Source: Timema cristinae (taxonomy: Eukaryota > Arthropoda > Insecta > Phasmatodea > Timematidae). From it: 64,000 nucleotides of DNA. Within the stretch, counting starts at the first letter, position 1; each line of letters starts with the position of its first letter. The position numbers were made by a program, and so were the translations under genes. The notes under the pieces are model-generated. The model ran no database searches. It saw only the letters and a list, made by a program, of their open reading frames with translations, and was not told the origin of the DNA. Shown piece by piece: positions 47,097-58,696 of this stretch. The stretch is taken from assembly GCA_039000515.1 (NCBI GenBank), contig JBCFYV010011164.1, forward strand, positions 44,633,159 through 44,697,158, read 5' to 3'.

Positions 47097-47320
47097 AATT
47101 GGCGCTCGATCACGGGGCTATAAATACCAATTAATCACCAATCAAAAAACCGGACGATTTAATTAGTGCTCGACCACGGGGCAATTACCAGCTAATTAAA
47201 CGGTGTAACTTCAATCGACGCTCAATGCGACGAACCAGAACATTTCAATTGGCGCCCAACACGGTAGAGTAATATTCCAGAACATCACAATTGGCGCACA
47301 ACGTAGGGACCCGTAATTCC
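47097..47320 (+). repeat. Array of five primer-binding-site-like repeats
   Basis: Motifs of the form ATTGGCGC(C/T/A)CAAC or GCTCGA occur at about 47098, 47158, 47212, 47249 and 47284, each followed by CGGGGC-, CGGTAG- or GTAGGG-type sequence and spaced about 35-60 bp. Parts of the units also share AATTCCAGAACAT. The last unit is identical at its core to the true primer site next to LTR copy A, including the following ACCCGTAA. Confidence 0.6.
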
Positions 47321-47349
47321 AGAATATTTCACTTGTTCAAAGAAGATGG

Positions 47350-48524
47350 GTTGGGAGCGATAGGACTTACGATGGAAATATTTTGGGCAATATGTTCCTA
47401 CCAGCCTTTATAATCCGCAACCTAGGATGCAAGTGGACAATGTGTCTACTCTTGTTGTTCACCATCCCTCACCTGCTGTCACAAATGTGTGAAAGCTTTG
47501 CAATAATCCTAACATTGTCCATGATCGCCGGACTTGGTCCAGGACCTCTCATAGCCGCCAGATCCATCTACATCCTAGTGGTGGCTGAGCCATATGCTTA
47601 CCTTAGAGGACAACCAAAGGAGAGGGTTGTGGCCAGGTTTTTCAGCTGGGCGCAAGCTTTCATGCATCTCAATGCTGCCCTGGGAAAAATGATGATGTCC
47701 ATCATGCTGTCTTAAGAAAAAAGAACATATTCTAACTTGACAATAAACTACAAGGAAAACTGTGGGCTGGTTACTGTCCTTACGTTGAAGCGAGGAAGAT
47801 TCATTTGGAGATGTCTTATTCAACTAACATATATTTCTATATCTTGATAGGATATTTGTAGGTTTAAAACTTGTGGGTTGTGTTTTGATAGCATTGTTTG
47901 TAAATCCCTTAAGAAGGTACTCAGTATTCCACAAGAGAAGAGGCATTCTCAATATCAAGAGGTACAACCTTATGTTGGTGACAATCAAACTCATGAAGGA
48001 TTGGAAGCAACAGTTTCTTGTGTTTTTCTCTCTATGGAGTGGAAACGTAAACTTTTTCAATGTTGTGAGTTTCACAGTGGCTTATGTTTCTTGCGGTTGG
48101 GGATATCAATATGTTGGCAATGTTTTCATTGGTCTTAGCCTTTCTCAACTCATGGTTATTGAAATATGTATGTAGGAAAACCCTCGTCACTGCCGCCATG
48201 GGTGTCAATTTTACCATCTTGGTAGCCTTGAGGTTTTGGGTGCCAAGCCCAGAAACTAAAGTAATAAATTTCATTGTATCCGCATTGATGTCGTCAACTA
48301 GGTCTATTTGGTTCCCAATGCATTATGCTGCTGTGGGGATCATGTTTAAAAAGAATATGGAAGCTGCGTTTGGGAATGTATCACTATGGATAGCGGTAGG
48401 AGGTATTGTTTTTTTTATCGACCCTTATGTGTGCATGGACGTGAAGATTTACATCACAATGTTGTTTAATATATTAGGTATTAGTGGATATCTTCTTGTG
48501 GAGAATAATTTTACACTCACATAA
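47350..48524 (+). pseudogene. UNC93-like (MFS-type) membrane protein retrocopy, frameshifted
   Basis: Four consecutive segments, read in different frames, follow the order of UNC93-like proteins. Segment 1 (47383-47712): FLPAFIIRNLGCKWTMCLLL, then AGLGPGPLIAARSIYI, then RFFSWAQAFMHLNAALGKMM, stop TAA at 47713. It continues to ENCG. Segment 2 (about 47764-47855) holds AGYCPYVEARK. Segment 3 (47855-48140): GLKLVGCVLIALFVNPLRRY then FTVAYVSCGWG. Segment 4 (48135-48524): FLNSWLLKYVCRKTL, VALRFWVPSPE, EAAFGNVSLWIAVGGIVFF and GISGYLLVENN. One stop and three frameshifts disable it. No introns are evident over about 1.15 kb and the N-terminal third is missing. It sits directly after an LTR-type leader (see findings). 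Confidence 0.78.
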
Positions 48525-49309
48525 GGGCAATAAAACCCACATAAGAAAATATGGCAATAAGTAGTTTGGTATTTTAACTAACTAATTGTAATATTGACAT
48601 TAATATTTGTACACCAATTTGATCTTACTCTAACCATGATAAAACTCACTCCATAACTCTCAGTGTGTACTAAGTAAATCATGCACTTCATTATCTACCA
48701 GCAGAAATATGTTAAAAACAAAATAATGTAAATTGGATTCTTATAAATTGATCCAATTTTGTAGACCTTGCATATTTGAATATTAAATTTAGCTAGGGTC
48801 TATAATGACAACTATAGACAGTCCTTGTTATAGTACATCACACTATTCAATTCTACAAGAAAATATTTTATTTGAGATAGAAGCTCTTTAAACTGATGAT
48901 ACATTTTAGCGGAAAAAAACCCATCACAAATACTGACACTAATGTAAAATTTAAGACATATAAATTTGAAAATTAATAAACAAGTTAAAACAATGAAATA
49001 TTTTCAAAAGTAAAACCTGCAGCACTTGTAAAATATTCAAGCAAGCCCAAATAACAATAATAATATAAGGAAAGTCAATTAAGTGCCACCTTGACAGCCA
49101 GTGGAATTGCTAAAGGACTTTGCCTTTACTTAGTCAATGAAAATCTATTTTAAGAAGTAGATCTCAATATAATTAAGATTTAAAGAAAAAAAAATAGTTT
49201 CTAGAGATTAAAAGGGAGAAACAAAACAATTCCAACAAAATTGATGAACAGCAAATATAAATTGGGTTTATTTGTTGATAAAAGTAAGGATGGAGCCCTT
49301 TAAGCATTA

Positions 49310-49870
49310 AGGATATCTAAGATAATTTCAGAGCTATAACATGCTAATTGGCGGTACAGAACCAATTATAATTATAGGATGAACTTAACAACCAGACCCC
49401 AGCCCAGTAATTGATCACTTGACTATGTTATAGTGAATGGATTATAGGAAACAATGTTAACATTTAGTTACTATATTTGTATTTATATTATCATATCTCC
49501 AACACCTTAGCGTGTCTTCATACTGAGATAAGGGTCCCGGGTTTGATTCTTGGCATGGCTGAAAAATCTATCATTTGTGAAATGTGGGTTTACCCTTTCA
49601 CAGTGATGAATTAATAGCTGGGGACTGGATGTTGTGCTTGTACTAGTCTTAAGTTAGATAAGACATATGGAGCTACGACAGGCCTAACAAGCTGGTAATG
49701 GAAAATATACGACCCAAATAAAATAATGACCCAGACCACAGGCTGGAAACAGTGATGGATGTAGAGTAAATTATTATATTTATATTTCCTTTAATGTTCA
49801 TAATTTTTTTTAACCAAGATTCAGATTTGAAGGTAAATTGGAGACTTGAATTTATAAAATAGTAGATTCA
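49310..49870. repeat. Segmental duplication copy 1, interrupted by SINE-2
   Basis: Sequence with GGATGAACTTAACAACCAG and AATGTTAACATTTAGTTACT matches 53905-54210 in order and spacing. SINE-2 (49503-49765) splits this copy; the flanks TATTTATATTATCATA and TATATTTCCTTTAATGTTCA are joined in the other copy. Confidence 0.65.
49503..49765 (+). repeat. SINE-2 copy
   Basis: Head CACCTTAGCGTGTCTTCATA, B box GGGTTTGATTCTTGG, body GGGGACTGGATGTTGTG and GACAGGCCTAACAAGCTGGT, end CAGACCACAGGCTGGAAACA. Confidence 0.7.
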
Positions 49871-50317
49871 ACCCATCTGTACTTTGTACCAAAAGTAGTA
49901 CATTAATGAAATGAGCATTAAAAACAAGTCAAATAATAATGCTGGTTTTTATTGCTTGATAAACATGTACATTAATATAATTTTCAACTCGGGTCAAAAG
50001 TATATCACTATCAGCGTATGCATCGAACCTTTATCAAATGGTCCATTATTGGGAAAAAGTTTGAGAAACACTGCTTAAGGGCACTTTGACCTCTAACTTA
50101 TAAAATGAGCAACTCTTTAATTAAATAAAAGTTTGACAACTAGCCTCAATCAGGGTAAGAAAATGGAGAAACGTTTAAGAATTTAAGGAATTGTTATACC
50201 ATTTTAAAAACTTTTATCTAGAGTTGGGTCAAAACTACTATTTTACGAATCCTAATCTTGGAAACAAATTATGAACACAAGAGGAAATGAAAATATAATG
50301 GAATAATAGAAAATACA

Positions 50318-50460
50318 ATTGATTTTCTTCAAGAGACAAATATTACCTCTCTATCCAATGGCAGTGTGAACTGTGTTCTTCTTTTCATTGTATAAACCAA
50401 TTGTGTTTGTCATTTTTTAATGTTTCTATCTACTCTCCTGTACCTTCTTCCAAATATAGT
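50318..50460. repeat. Dispersed repeat E, copy 1
   Basis: GATTTTCTTCAAGAGACAAA followed by CCAATGGCAGTGTGAACTGT and TTCTTTTCATTGTATAAACC. Same order at 50583-50740 and 60950-61120; the ORF at 50420-50671 spans two copies and is not coding. Confidence 0.6.
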
Positions 50461-50582
50461 ACAGTTACCTAACAAAGCGAAAAGGGCTTTTCTTTTATAT
50501 GTTGTATATATTTTTTTTTTTTTTTGCATCCAATGTCCATTTCCTGTGTGTCCTATCATAATTCAAAAATTTCCATTTTCTA

Positions 50583-50740
50583 AACCTAGGTCAGAGGATT
50601 GGGTGGTAGCGATCGATTTTCTTCAAGAGGCAACCATTAACTTTTTCCAATGGCAGCAATGTAACGTGTGAACTGTGTTCTTTTCACTGTAAAAGCCATG
50701 TTGTTTCATCCCTTTTATGGTTTCTATCACTGTTCCAAAT
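50583..50740. repeat. Dispersed repeat E, copy 2
   Basis: CCTAGGTCAGAGGATTGGG, GATTTTCTTCAAGAGGCAAC and GTGTGAACTGTGTTCTTTTC, as in copies 1 and 3. Between 50740 and 52230 nothing coding is seen apart from short TA runs near 51215. Confidence 0.6.
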
Positions 50741-52234
50741 TAGTAACTGAATGTTAACATTCTCTCTTATGATCCATTCATTCAGTCAGTTAAGTGTGTT
50801 AAATTACTGGTCTGGGGCATGGTTAAGTTAATTATTCATTATAAATTATTTTGATTAGCAGTATTAGAGCTCTAAAACAATTTGCATTTGAAGAAGGAAA
50901 GGGGGGAAAAAAGATCTGAGTCTTGAATCTGAAATTTTCTTGCATAGTCGAATCTCAAATATTAACACAATATTTTTTTTTTTCCCTGTGGTCCTGTCTG
51001 CAGGCCACAGTTTGAGAACCAATGCCCCAGAATATATATCTTGTTAACCTAGGTGGAAATAGGAAAAGCCTATAGTAAGAACATGATAGGAAGGACCTTA
51101 TCTGAAAATAGTTTGAAATAGACATTTACTAAATAAGTATGAATCACAGTAACGTATTGAATAATATAGGCACTGTTGTACTGTACTGTAGTAATGTACA
51201 GTGCAGTAACAGTAATATATATATATACACAGTATAATATATTACGTGTTACTATAATGGGGTGTAAGTGTTATATACAGAAATACAGTACTGTACATAT
51301 AATATTGTATTGATTCGAACACGTTATTGAATTGGAAAACTAACAAACACAGCACTTGTAAAAACACCAGAGCACAACTCTTCCACTCGAGTTACACAAA
51401 TAAAATTATTGGTTATTTGGATTGTGATGAGTGGTGCCAGCCAACAACTGTGTGCATGTGAACGTATAGAGTTTCTCGGAATGTCAAATTTCCGAGACTC
51501 TACTGTAGTAGTTCAATGCTATCAATGTTGACCACATATTAATGTTTGTATAAAAAAAAGGGGGGAGGACACCAAAGAAAATGTTGGAAATAAAGTATGT
51601 AGGAAAAATAATGCAAGAGAGGTCAAGAAAGAGATTGGACCTGATAACATAAAGTGTTAAATTGTGAGGAAAAAAATGTAATAAATTAAAGGGAGGAAGA
51701 ATGGTGGAAGGATGGAGGTAGAGGGAGGCATTTTACTAAACTGATCCGGCCACTTTGTTTATATATTATACAAAACACCAATCTTGCTTTGTTCTTACTC
51801 TAGTTACAACTAAAATATGCTCTACACTAAAGCAAATGTTTTGATAATTTATTTTACCACTAACTATATATTTTACATGTATAAACATTTTCTTATAATT
51901 TTTCATAACAGATATCAAGTAAGACAAAAAACACAATAAATTTACAAAAACATGTAATACTTAACTTTTACAAATATTTTAAAGTTTTATCTATTTCAAT
52001 ATTACTGCTGTCATGAGGCACTCATACAAACCCTAAACAGCAATATTGAGGAAATGCAATAATGGGAAAAATAAAATTACAATTTTAAATTGCTAAAATA
52101 AAAACACATTTGATTGATATATTGTTATAAAAAAAACACCCCTTAGAATGAGTTTAGTACAACACATGCTAGTTTACTACCATCAAATATTATATTAGTT
52201 TAACGGATAAGCTTAAATTATATATTTGAAAACC

Positions 52235-53052
52235 GTGCATAGACCACAGACAAGATATACAGCAGACACACAGCCTTATGGTAGTTTCACTGCACTCCTT
52301 GAGTCAGGTTGAGTCCTTGGGCAATGGGGAGTGCTAGTTGCAGTTCTCAGTGATAACAGTACTTTCAAATAGTTTGTTGTAAGTTGGGTAAGTTCAAACA
52401 CAATAGTTAAAGTGCACGCAACTACCCTGTCCTCCTCCACTCCTTTCAATGAACAAACCTTTTAAGACAAGTAGCTTGGGTATTTGCCGAATGTTTAAAA
52501 CTCGCTTGTTTGGGGAGTTGATTTATGGGAAGAGGGGTCAGGATGGACCTTTAACTAAACCTAACTTTGTGAAAGGCCAGTCAATTTAAAGTAGGAAGGA
52601 AATTTTTGTTTGCTTTCTAGTAAAACCATCTTTGAAGTTAACGGTTTTTTAAAAATGGCCACTTGATAGCGCTATTGTCACTTAGGACTGCACGGAGAAA
52701 TCTGTGTGTTAAAGGACTCAAGCTCTTCCAATGAGTGCATCCATTTGTTTTTAGCAACATTTCTGTCTATCCGTTCGGGTTGTACATCTATGCACTAATC
52801 ACACTATTGTGTTAGGGATTAGGAAGGTTTAATTTAAAGGAAGTGCACCCACATTTGCATAAGGGGGGGAGGGAGTGGAAAACCATTTACGAATCAAAGC
52901 ACTCAACTGGATTAAGACCCAACCTCCCCATCTTCGACAGTCTATAGTCTATTGCAAGAGTAGTGCCTTAGACCATGTCGCCACTGGAACAGGTAATTTC
53001 CATTTTGAGCTGGAGACTGTGGGTCTGATGTATATTTGTCTATGGTTTGGAC
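52235..53052. mobile_element. TIR element D, copy 2, split by SINE-3
   Basis: Left end CATAGACCACAGACAAGATA and inverse of the right end AAACCATAGACAAATATACA are imperfect inverted repeats. Internal GAGTCAGGTTGAGTCCTTGG and CAGTTCTCAGTGATAACAG match copy 1 at 11776-12363. The SINE-3 at 52758-52990 interrupts the end. Confidence 0.6.
52758..52990 (-). repeat. SINE-3 copy nested in element D
   Basis: Minus-strand head GGCGACATGGTCTAAGGC, B-box region, body GGTTTTCCACTCCCTCCCCC and CAAATGTGGGTGCACTTCCT, tail ACAACCCGAACGGATA. Confidence 0.65.
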
Positions 53053-53517
53053 AGTGATTCAAACCTCAAGCCTCTGGCTTTATGTCCTATTGCTATAACA
53101 ACTCCATCTCCAGAGTTATGGATATAAATCCCGGCTAAAAGACTACATTAATGAAATCTTCAGTGACTAAATACATTATACAACGCATGGTTAGGGAAAA
53201 CCTTTATGTAATAGGGTGCATTTTCAAACATATCTTTACATTTTAATATTTATTTTAGATTTAAAAAACACCCAAATATCCTTTACAAGTAGGCCCAGTT
53301 AACTCTAATACATTTTAACATTACTTTGTTGTAAATTATATTCCATGACATTCTAGAAAATAAAATGTTAAAATAAATTGCCTGAATTAGATGGGAAAAA
53401 AAACCCAAAGAGGCAAAAAATTAAATTAAAACCAAAACACTGCTTTGATATATTAAAATTTGCTCACAAGCACACCATTGAGATGCTGAAGTAGAAATTA
53501 TTCAGAAAAACCCTAAA

Positions 53518-53812
53518 ATTATTACTAGCACCCCGTCTTACTACCCGTTCGGGGTATACTCACGCTAATGTGTAATGGTAGGGTGATTGTGAGGTGAGAT
53601 GAGATGAAATGGAGGACCTACAGTTTAACGTGGAATCCTAACTACAGTGGAGGCCTGGCATTCCCCACATTCACAAGTTGTGATTAATACACGTCTTGTC
53701 AGAGGTGAAGGAAGGATTTGGCGATCAGATAAATCTGTGCCAGGACCGAGGATTGAACCCCGGACCCGCAGCACAGAAGTCTGACACCTTACCCCTAGAT
53801 CGCCAGGTCACC
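53518..53812 (-). repeat. SINE-1 copy
   Basis: Head GGTGACCTGGCGATCTAGGG, B box GGGGTTCAATCCTC, body with CCTCTGACAAGACGTGTATT and tail GAACGGGTAGTAAGACGGGG on the minus strand. A perfect target duplication is not evident. Confidence 0.8.
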
Positions 53813-53904
53813 CCACTAATTAAACATTTTTTAAAACAAACTTTGCCTTACAGGTAATTCTGAACCTGCCTGTAGTACCGAAAATAGGGACAGATCTGTT
53901 GAAT

Positions 53905-54210
53905 CTTAGGGATACTTGAGATTCAAGAAAACTTGTTTTAGATCACTAATAACACTTATTGGTGGTTCAGAAACAATTACATTATAGGATGAACTTAATA
54001 ACCAAGTACCAGACCAGTAATTTAACACTTGACAATGTTATTGTGAATGGATAAGAAAGAATGTTAAAATTTAATTTCTACTTGTATTTTCTATCATTCT
54101 ATCTTTATATTTCCTTTTATGTTCATAATTTTTTCCTATATTCGGATTTGGGATTTACAGGCATATTGGAAATAGTAAAATAGTGAATTTGACTCAACTA
54201 ATTTAAAGCT
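53905..54210. repeat. Segmental duplication copy 2 (uninterrupted)
   Basis: Matches 49310-49870 without the SINE-2: GGATGAACTTAATAACCAAG, AATGTTAAAATTTAATTTCT and TATATTTCCTTTTATGTTCA. Confidence 0.65.
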
Positions 54211-55131
54211 AGTTTTTCCTTCCACAATTTCTACTCCAAAATCACCAAGTTAAGTGTGCTGGATATCCCTCTTAATTTTAACCATGATTTAACCTAATGT
54301 TCTATTCTAAATAACACGTGGGTGGATTAGAAATAGCTCTTTCACTTTACGAGGTATTCTGTGAAAATATTATTCCAATCCTTTAAGCTAATGTCACAAG
54401 AAAGAATGAGGGAAGGATAGAAAATACTGGAGTATATGGTTAGTTTATTGTGTCTCGATTATAGTACACAGCCTGGTCAAAAATATAGCCCATACAAATT
54501 ATCAAGCAATATTTAGTATTATAAATTTATAATACAAAACAAAACCTTTCAAAATAATTATATTTGTTATCACAACAAATTAAGTTGACAAAACCATTTC
54601 CTAACTCACACATCAAGTTGACAGTCTATATAAATGTTTATATATTCTTATTAAACTAAAGTAGAAATAAGCAATTGTGAATACAACAGCATACATTCAC
54701 TTTGATCTTGAAGACAAAATAAATAGAACCAAACATTTTAACCTGCAGAGCGAGTGTAATTGCAGATTTATTGAGTGAATCAATATCCCATTTGTGGTAG
54801 TTTTAAACAAACGTTGAAGATTCATACAACAGTGAATTATTATTCAGGTTATTATTAATATTAACAACAATATTAACTGTACGTACATTTACTGTGCCAT
54901 GGAAGCAAGAACAATCTGAAAGTTGCATATTCCAATCAAACAGGGAGAAAACTAGATTCTTGACTGAAAGACTTTTTTGTTACCAGGACATTAGCATGAT
55001 TGAAAACTCTAATAAAACATTTGGCAGAGTGGCCAGTGGCCTAATCTCAAAAACAATTGTATTTTTCTTTGTCAGGGCATATATTAATTTATTAAATGGG
55101 AAACATGTTTGCATGTTTTATATTTACAAAG

Positions 55132-55186
55132 TATTGTTATTATTATTATTAATACCGCGTCTTACTACCCGTTCGGTTTATACACA
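55132..55186 (-). mobile_element. Ultra-short SINE-1 insertion (55 bp, tail only)
   Basis: ATT repeats plus the SINE-1 tail (CCGCGTCTTACTACCCGTTC), flanked by a perfect 10-bp duplication ATTTACAAAG (55122-55131 and 55187-55196). Confidence 0.82.
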
Positions 55187-55199
55187 ATTTACAAAGGAG

Positions 55200-56165
55200 T
55201 TACTGCTACCAATACCAACCGCAAATTTACTAAAAAAAAAGTTTGAACAAAAATGGACGGATCATACGGACCATTTATAACATCATTGTTATTATGTCAT
55301 ATATAAAATGCTTATACACAAAATGTTCTGTATTATTAATATATAAAGTTGTGTGAACTTTTAATATTGATCGAAATACTAAAGAGGATTATTAGTTTTG
55401 GACTCTGGCCACCCTGTCAAAACATTTGTACAATAAAGAATAGTGCTTTAGCATTAAATGTCTTAGTGACCATGAGTTATTCACAAGCCTATTTGTAAAA
55501 ATCACTATTGAATTTAATGAACAATCTTTTAAAACTATCATATTCCATATGCACATTTAACTTGAAATAATTTATTTTACTCATGAGTGTAGCTACACAC
55601 TTTTTTTTTGCGGGGCTGGGTCGATAAAATATTCATATGATTACATTGTTTATTTGTTTGACTTTCCCACAGTTTCTAAACAATTTAAAATAGTATTTTT
55701 TAAAGTGAAATATAAACATTAAAAATGTGTTGTTTTTATTTGAAAATAATATTGAATAAACACATAAATTAGTATAAATTTGATTAAATAGTGTGTGACC
55801 CTTGAAATAAATATTAGGACTGGTAAAAAATTTGATTGCGTACTTGCATTTCTACCAAAATTGTAATAGTATGCTTTACTATTAAAAAAATCATAATAAG
55901 CTCAAATTTATGTTATATAGACCAATCTAATATTACTATCCAAGATGCTATAAATAAACAAAAGAAAACCAGAGTAAAGGCACACAAATCTTAGGTTAAT
56001 ATTTTCAGTCAGTAAGCTTCAACATAAAAAAAAAAAGTTTAAATAATCACAAAATGTGACTTTACAATGAGAACCAAAGCAACATATTACTAACAGCCTA
56101 GATAATACAATAATTTATTATTAGAGATGCAAGAAAGTTGAAGAGTAGCCTAACAAATAAGCGAA
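55200..56165. other. No recognisable gene
   Basis: AT-rich DNA with no exon, repeat head or inverted repeat that I can support. Confidence 0.3.
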
Positions 56166-56175
56166 TAGTTACTAT

Positions 56176-57158
56176 TAGGGGTGTGCGAAGTCCACTTTTA
56201 CAATCGGAGGTGAAATCGAATCAAATCTATGAAATATTCTCCAAACTGAATAGAAGTTTGGATAATTTTTGTAAATGGTTTTATGCTTGAGAAAATATTA
56301 TATTGTGGCTATTTGTATAACTTCTATTCACCAATATTACTTGGGAAATGTTTTATTGCAAAATAGTTCATAATATTTTGTTTTATTCTGATAAATCAAG
56401 TTGCTATCACAACTCACTGCAGGGTGTCCAGCCAAACTATATTTTGAAATTTCAAGACTTTTCCAGTCGCTATGTATTAAAAACATTATTTTACTATGAT
56501 CGCCCCTTCATGTAATAATATTTTTAGACACATATTCTTAAATTGTGTCACTCTGCAAGTGTTAAAAGATTCCAGCCTAAATTAAGGAGTTATTGGGTAG
56601 TGTAGTCTTATTTAGATTTCAATAAGATATTGAGATGTTAATAGATTACCTTACACGAGTATAATTTAAAATTGTTGTGAGACACATTCATATTTAGTTT
56701 ATTCTTCCTACTACATAACCATGACTCAACTTTGACTATAGACGTGCGGTAGTAGAGTGGAAAGACGACATGACAATCTTATGTTGACTGAGGTGAGATT
56801 AGTATTCAAAACAGGGACAGATGTGTTAATATATAATTTAACTAAAAGAAATTTTATTTTGACTAGTGTGAATAAAAGTTGTTTATTTCTTTAGTAAATA
56901 AGTAAAAATTAAAGAAATTTGATAGCATTCCCTGACCAAACCAATTCCCTGTTTTCCAGGTCACTGGACACCCTGTTACAATCACTTAAGATATATTAAC
57001 ATGAATATTAGTTTGTAATGTATATCAGTTCAGAGTGGCTATAATTGATTGAATATAATTTTAACTGTCAATATGTTTATTGACAAATTGTTAAAGCTGG
57101 AATTTTTTCCTAAGCTAAGTTGAAGCTGATATTTGTTTTGAAGCTTCGCACATCCCTA
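56176..57158. mobile_element. hAT-type MITE, 983 bp, with perfect 8-bp target duplication
   Basis: Left end TAGGGGTGTGCGAAG and right end CTTCGCACATCCCTA are inverted repeats with one mismatch. The duplication GTTACTAT flanks it (56168-56175 and 57159-57166). The interior is AT-rich without a long ORF; it contains no recognisable transposase. Confidence 0.88.
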
Positions 57159-57661
57159 GTTACTATTTTAAGCAAGGATTGCCATTCATTCAACATTTTG
57201 ATGTGGGCGTGTGCATTCCACATAATAAAAACAAGATATACTTATAGTCTCAAAAACCATAAAAAAAAATCTTATTTGTTTTTGTGAATAAATTGTAGTA
57301 TTCTTCATATTCAACAAATGCACTTTAATCCAAGGAAAGGAAAACCATGGTTGATACATCAGTTTATTTAGTTATTTATCCCAGCACAAATTACACAACA
57401 ATAAATTAAACTGTGGTAAATTATTACTATTTAAGATCACATATATTAATTAAAATAAGAATTCCAAAATTGTAACTTTTACGGTTGTGCTTTGATTCAA
57501 AGAAAAGCCTAATTTAATGTAAGACATATTCTCCAAACCAAATACATTTTTTAATATAATGTATTGGTGTTAAAAAAAACACCTAAAAGAGTATATTGTG
57601 TGTGTACATATGTCTTTAAAGTATTTTAAAATACCTTTACCGGCAAAATTGGTGGGCCCTT

Positions 57662-57790
57662 TCAAGCTCTCACATAAACATTCAGTGTGGAAGGCATCAG
57701 GGAACCACTACACTTCCTGAATTCCTTCAATACATGTGATTTATACCAGATGGTGCAGGCAGCAATAACCAGCCAAAAGGCTGAGTGCAT
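57662..57790 (-). other. GC-richer block with a 42-codon minus-strand frame
   Basis: Local base composition is higher in GC than the flanks. The frame runs MHSAFWLVIAACTIWYKSHV to a TGA at 57662. It lies about 0.9 kb downstream of the LAPTM4 stop on the same strand, so it could be a distal 3' exon, 3' UTR or an unrelated repeat. No family recognised. Confidence 0.25.
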
Positions 57791-58696
57791 GCTCAGCTCC
57801 AGATTAATAGAAATAACATCAAACCAGTCTTCGGGTTGTTGACTTATGACTAAGATATATCAAAACTGTCATTTTTGTATGGTAAAACTTTGTAAGTGTT
57901 GAAGACATATTTTTTTCGGAACAAGTCAAGGCTGAGGAATATGTGAAGCGTAGCACTTGCCTATTTTGTATTTAATGAAATCAAAATAGCAATAGATTGT
58001 TGGACCATTTGAGAGTTGACTTAATTCATTAAAAAAGATGTGGTTTAAGAGTTTTGATCTTAGTGCTCAATTTACTTGATGTGTACTTGTTAGTGTTGTT
58101 AAGGAAGATTTGAAAGAAAACAATTGTAATGGAAATTGGAGAAACATTCCTGAAGATTAATTAAGGGCATCAATTGTTAAATTTAATGATTGGAGATGTA
58201 ATGGAGAAGCGAAAGTCTTCACAAGACTTAATTTTTAATATCTCACACAATATAAGATATTTACAATAACAAAATAAATGTTTTAAAATTATCTATCAGT
58301 GGTTGGGGGAGTTTAGCTTTTTCATTTTAATTGCCTCAATGAATTACATATATAATTATTGAGGCAATTGTTTGTTGGGGCATGGATTGTTTTTTCCTGG
58401 TTTGAACAAGATCTTTCACCATTTTGAATATGTTGCGTCTCCGATCTAGTCATTAATAATGCCTTAGGACATATATTTCCAAATGAAATAATCACACCAA
58501 CTGAACAAATGAAAAATTTAACAAATCTACAAAATAATTTTATTTTAATCATGTACAAACATTAGGTATAAAAACTTTAAAAGTTAAATCTGAAAATAAA
58601 ACCCACATATTAATAAAAATAAAGTTGAAAATGTTGATTTCATACTACTCTTCAGAATGAATTGTCAACCCTTGCTCAAGTTCCTCCTCTCAGCAC

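Noticed and set aside
50420..50671. 83-codon ORF with a hydrophobic start
   Set aside because: It spans two copies of dispersed repeat E, which also occurs at 60950-61120 without this frame.
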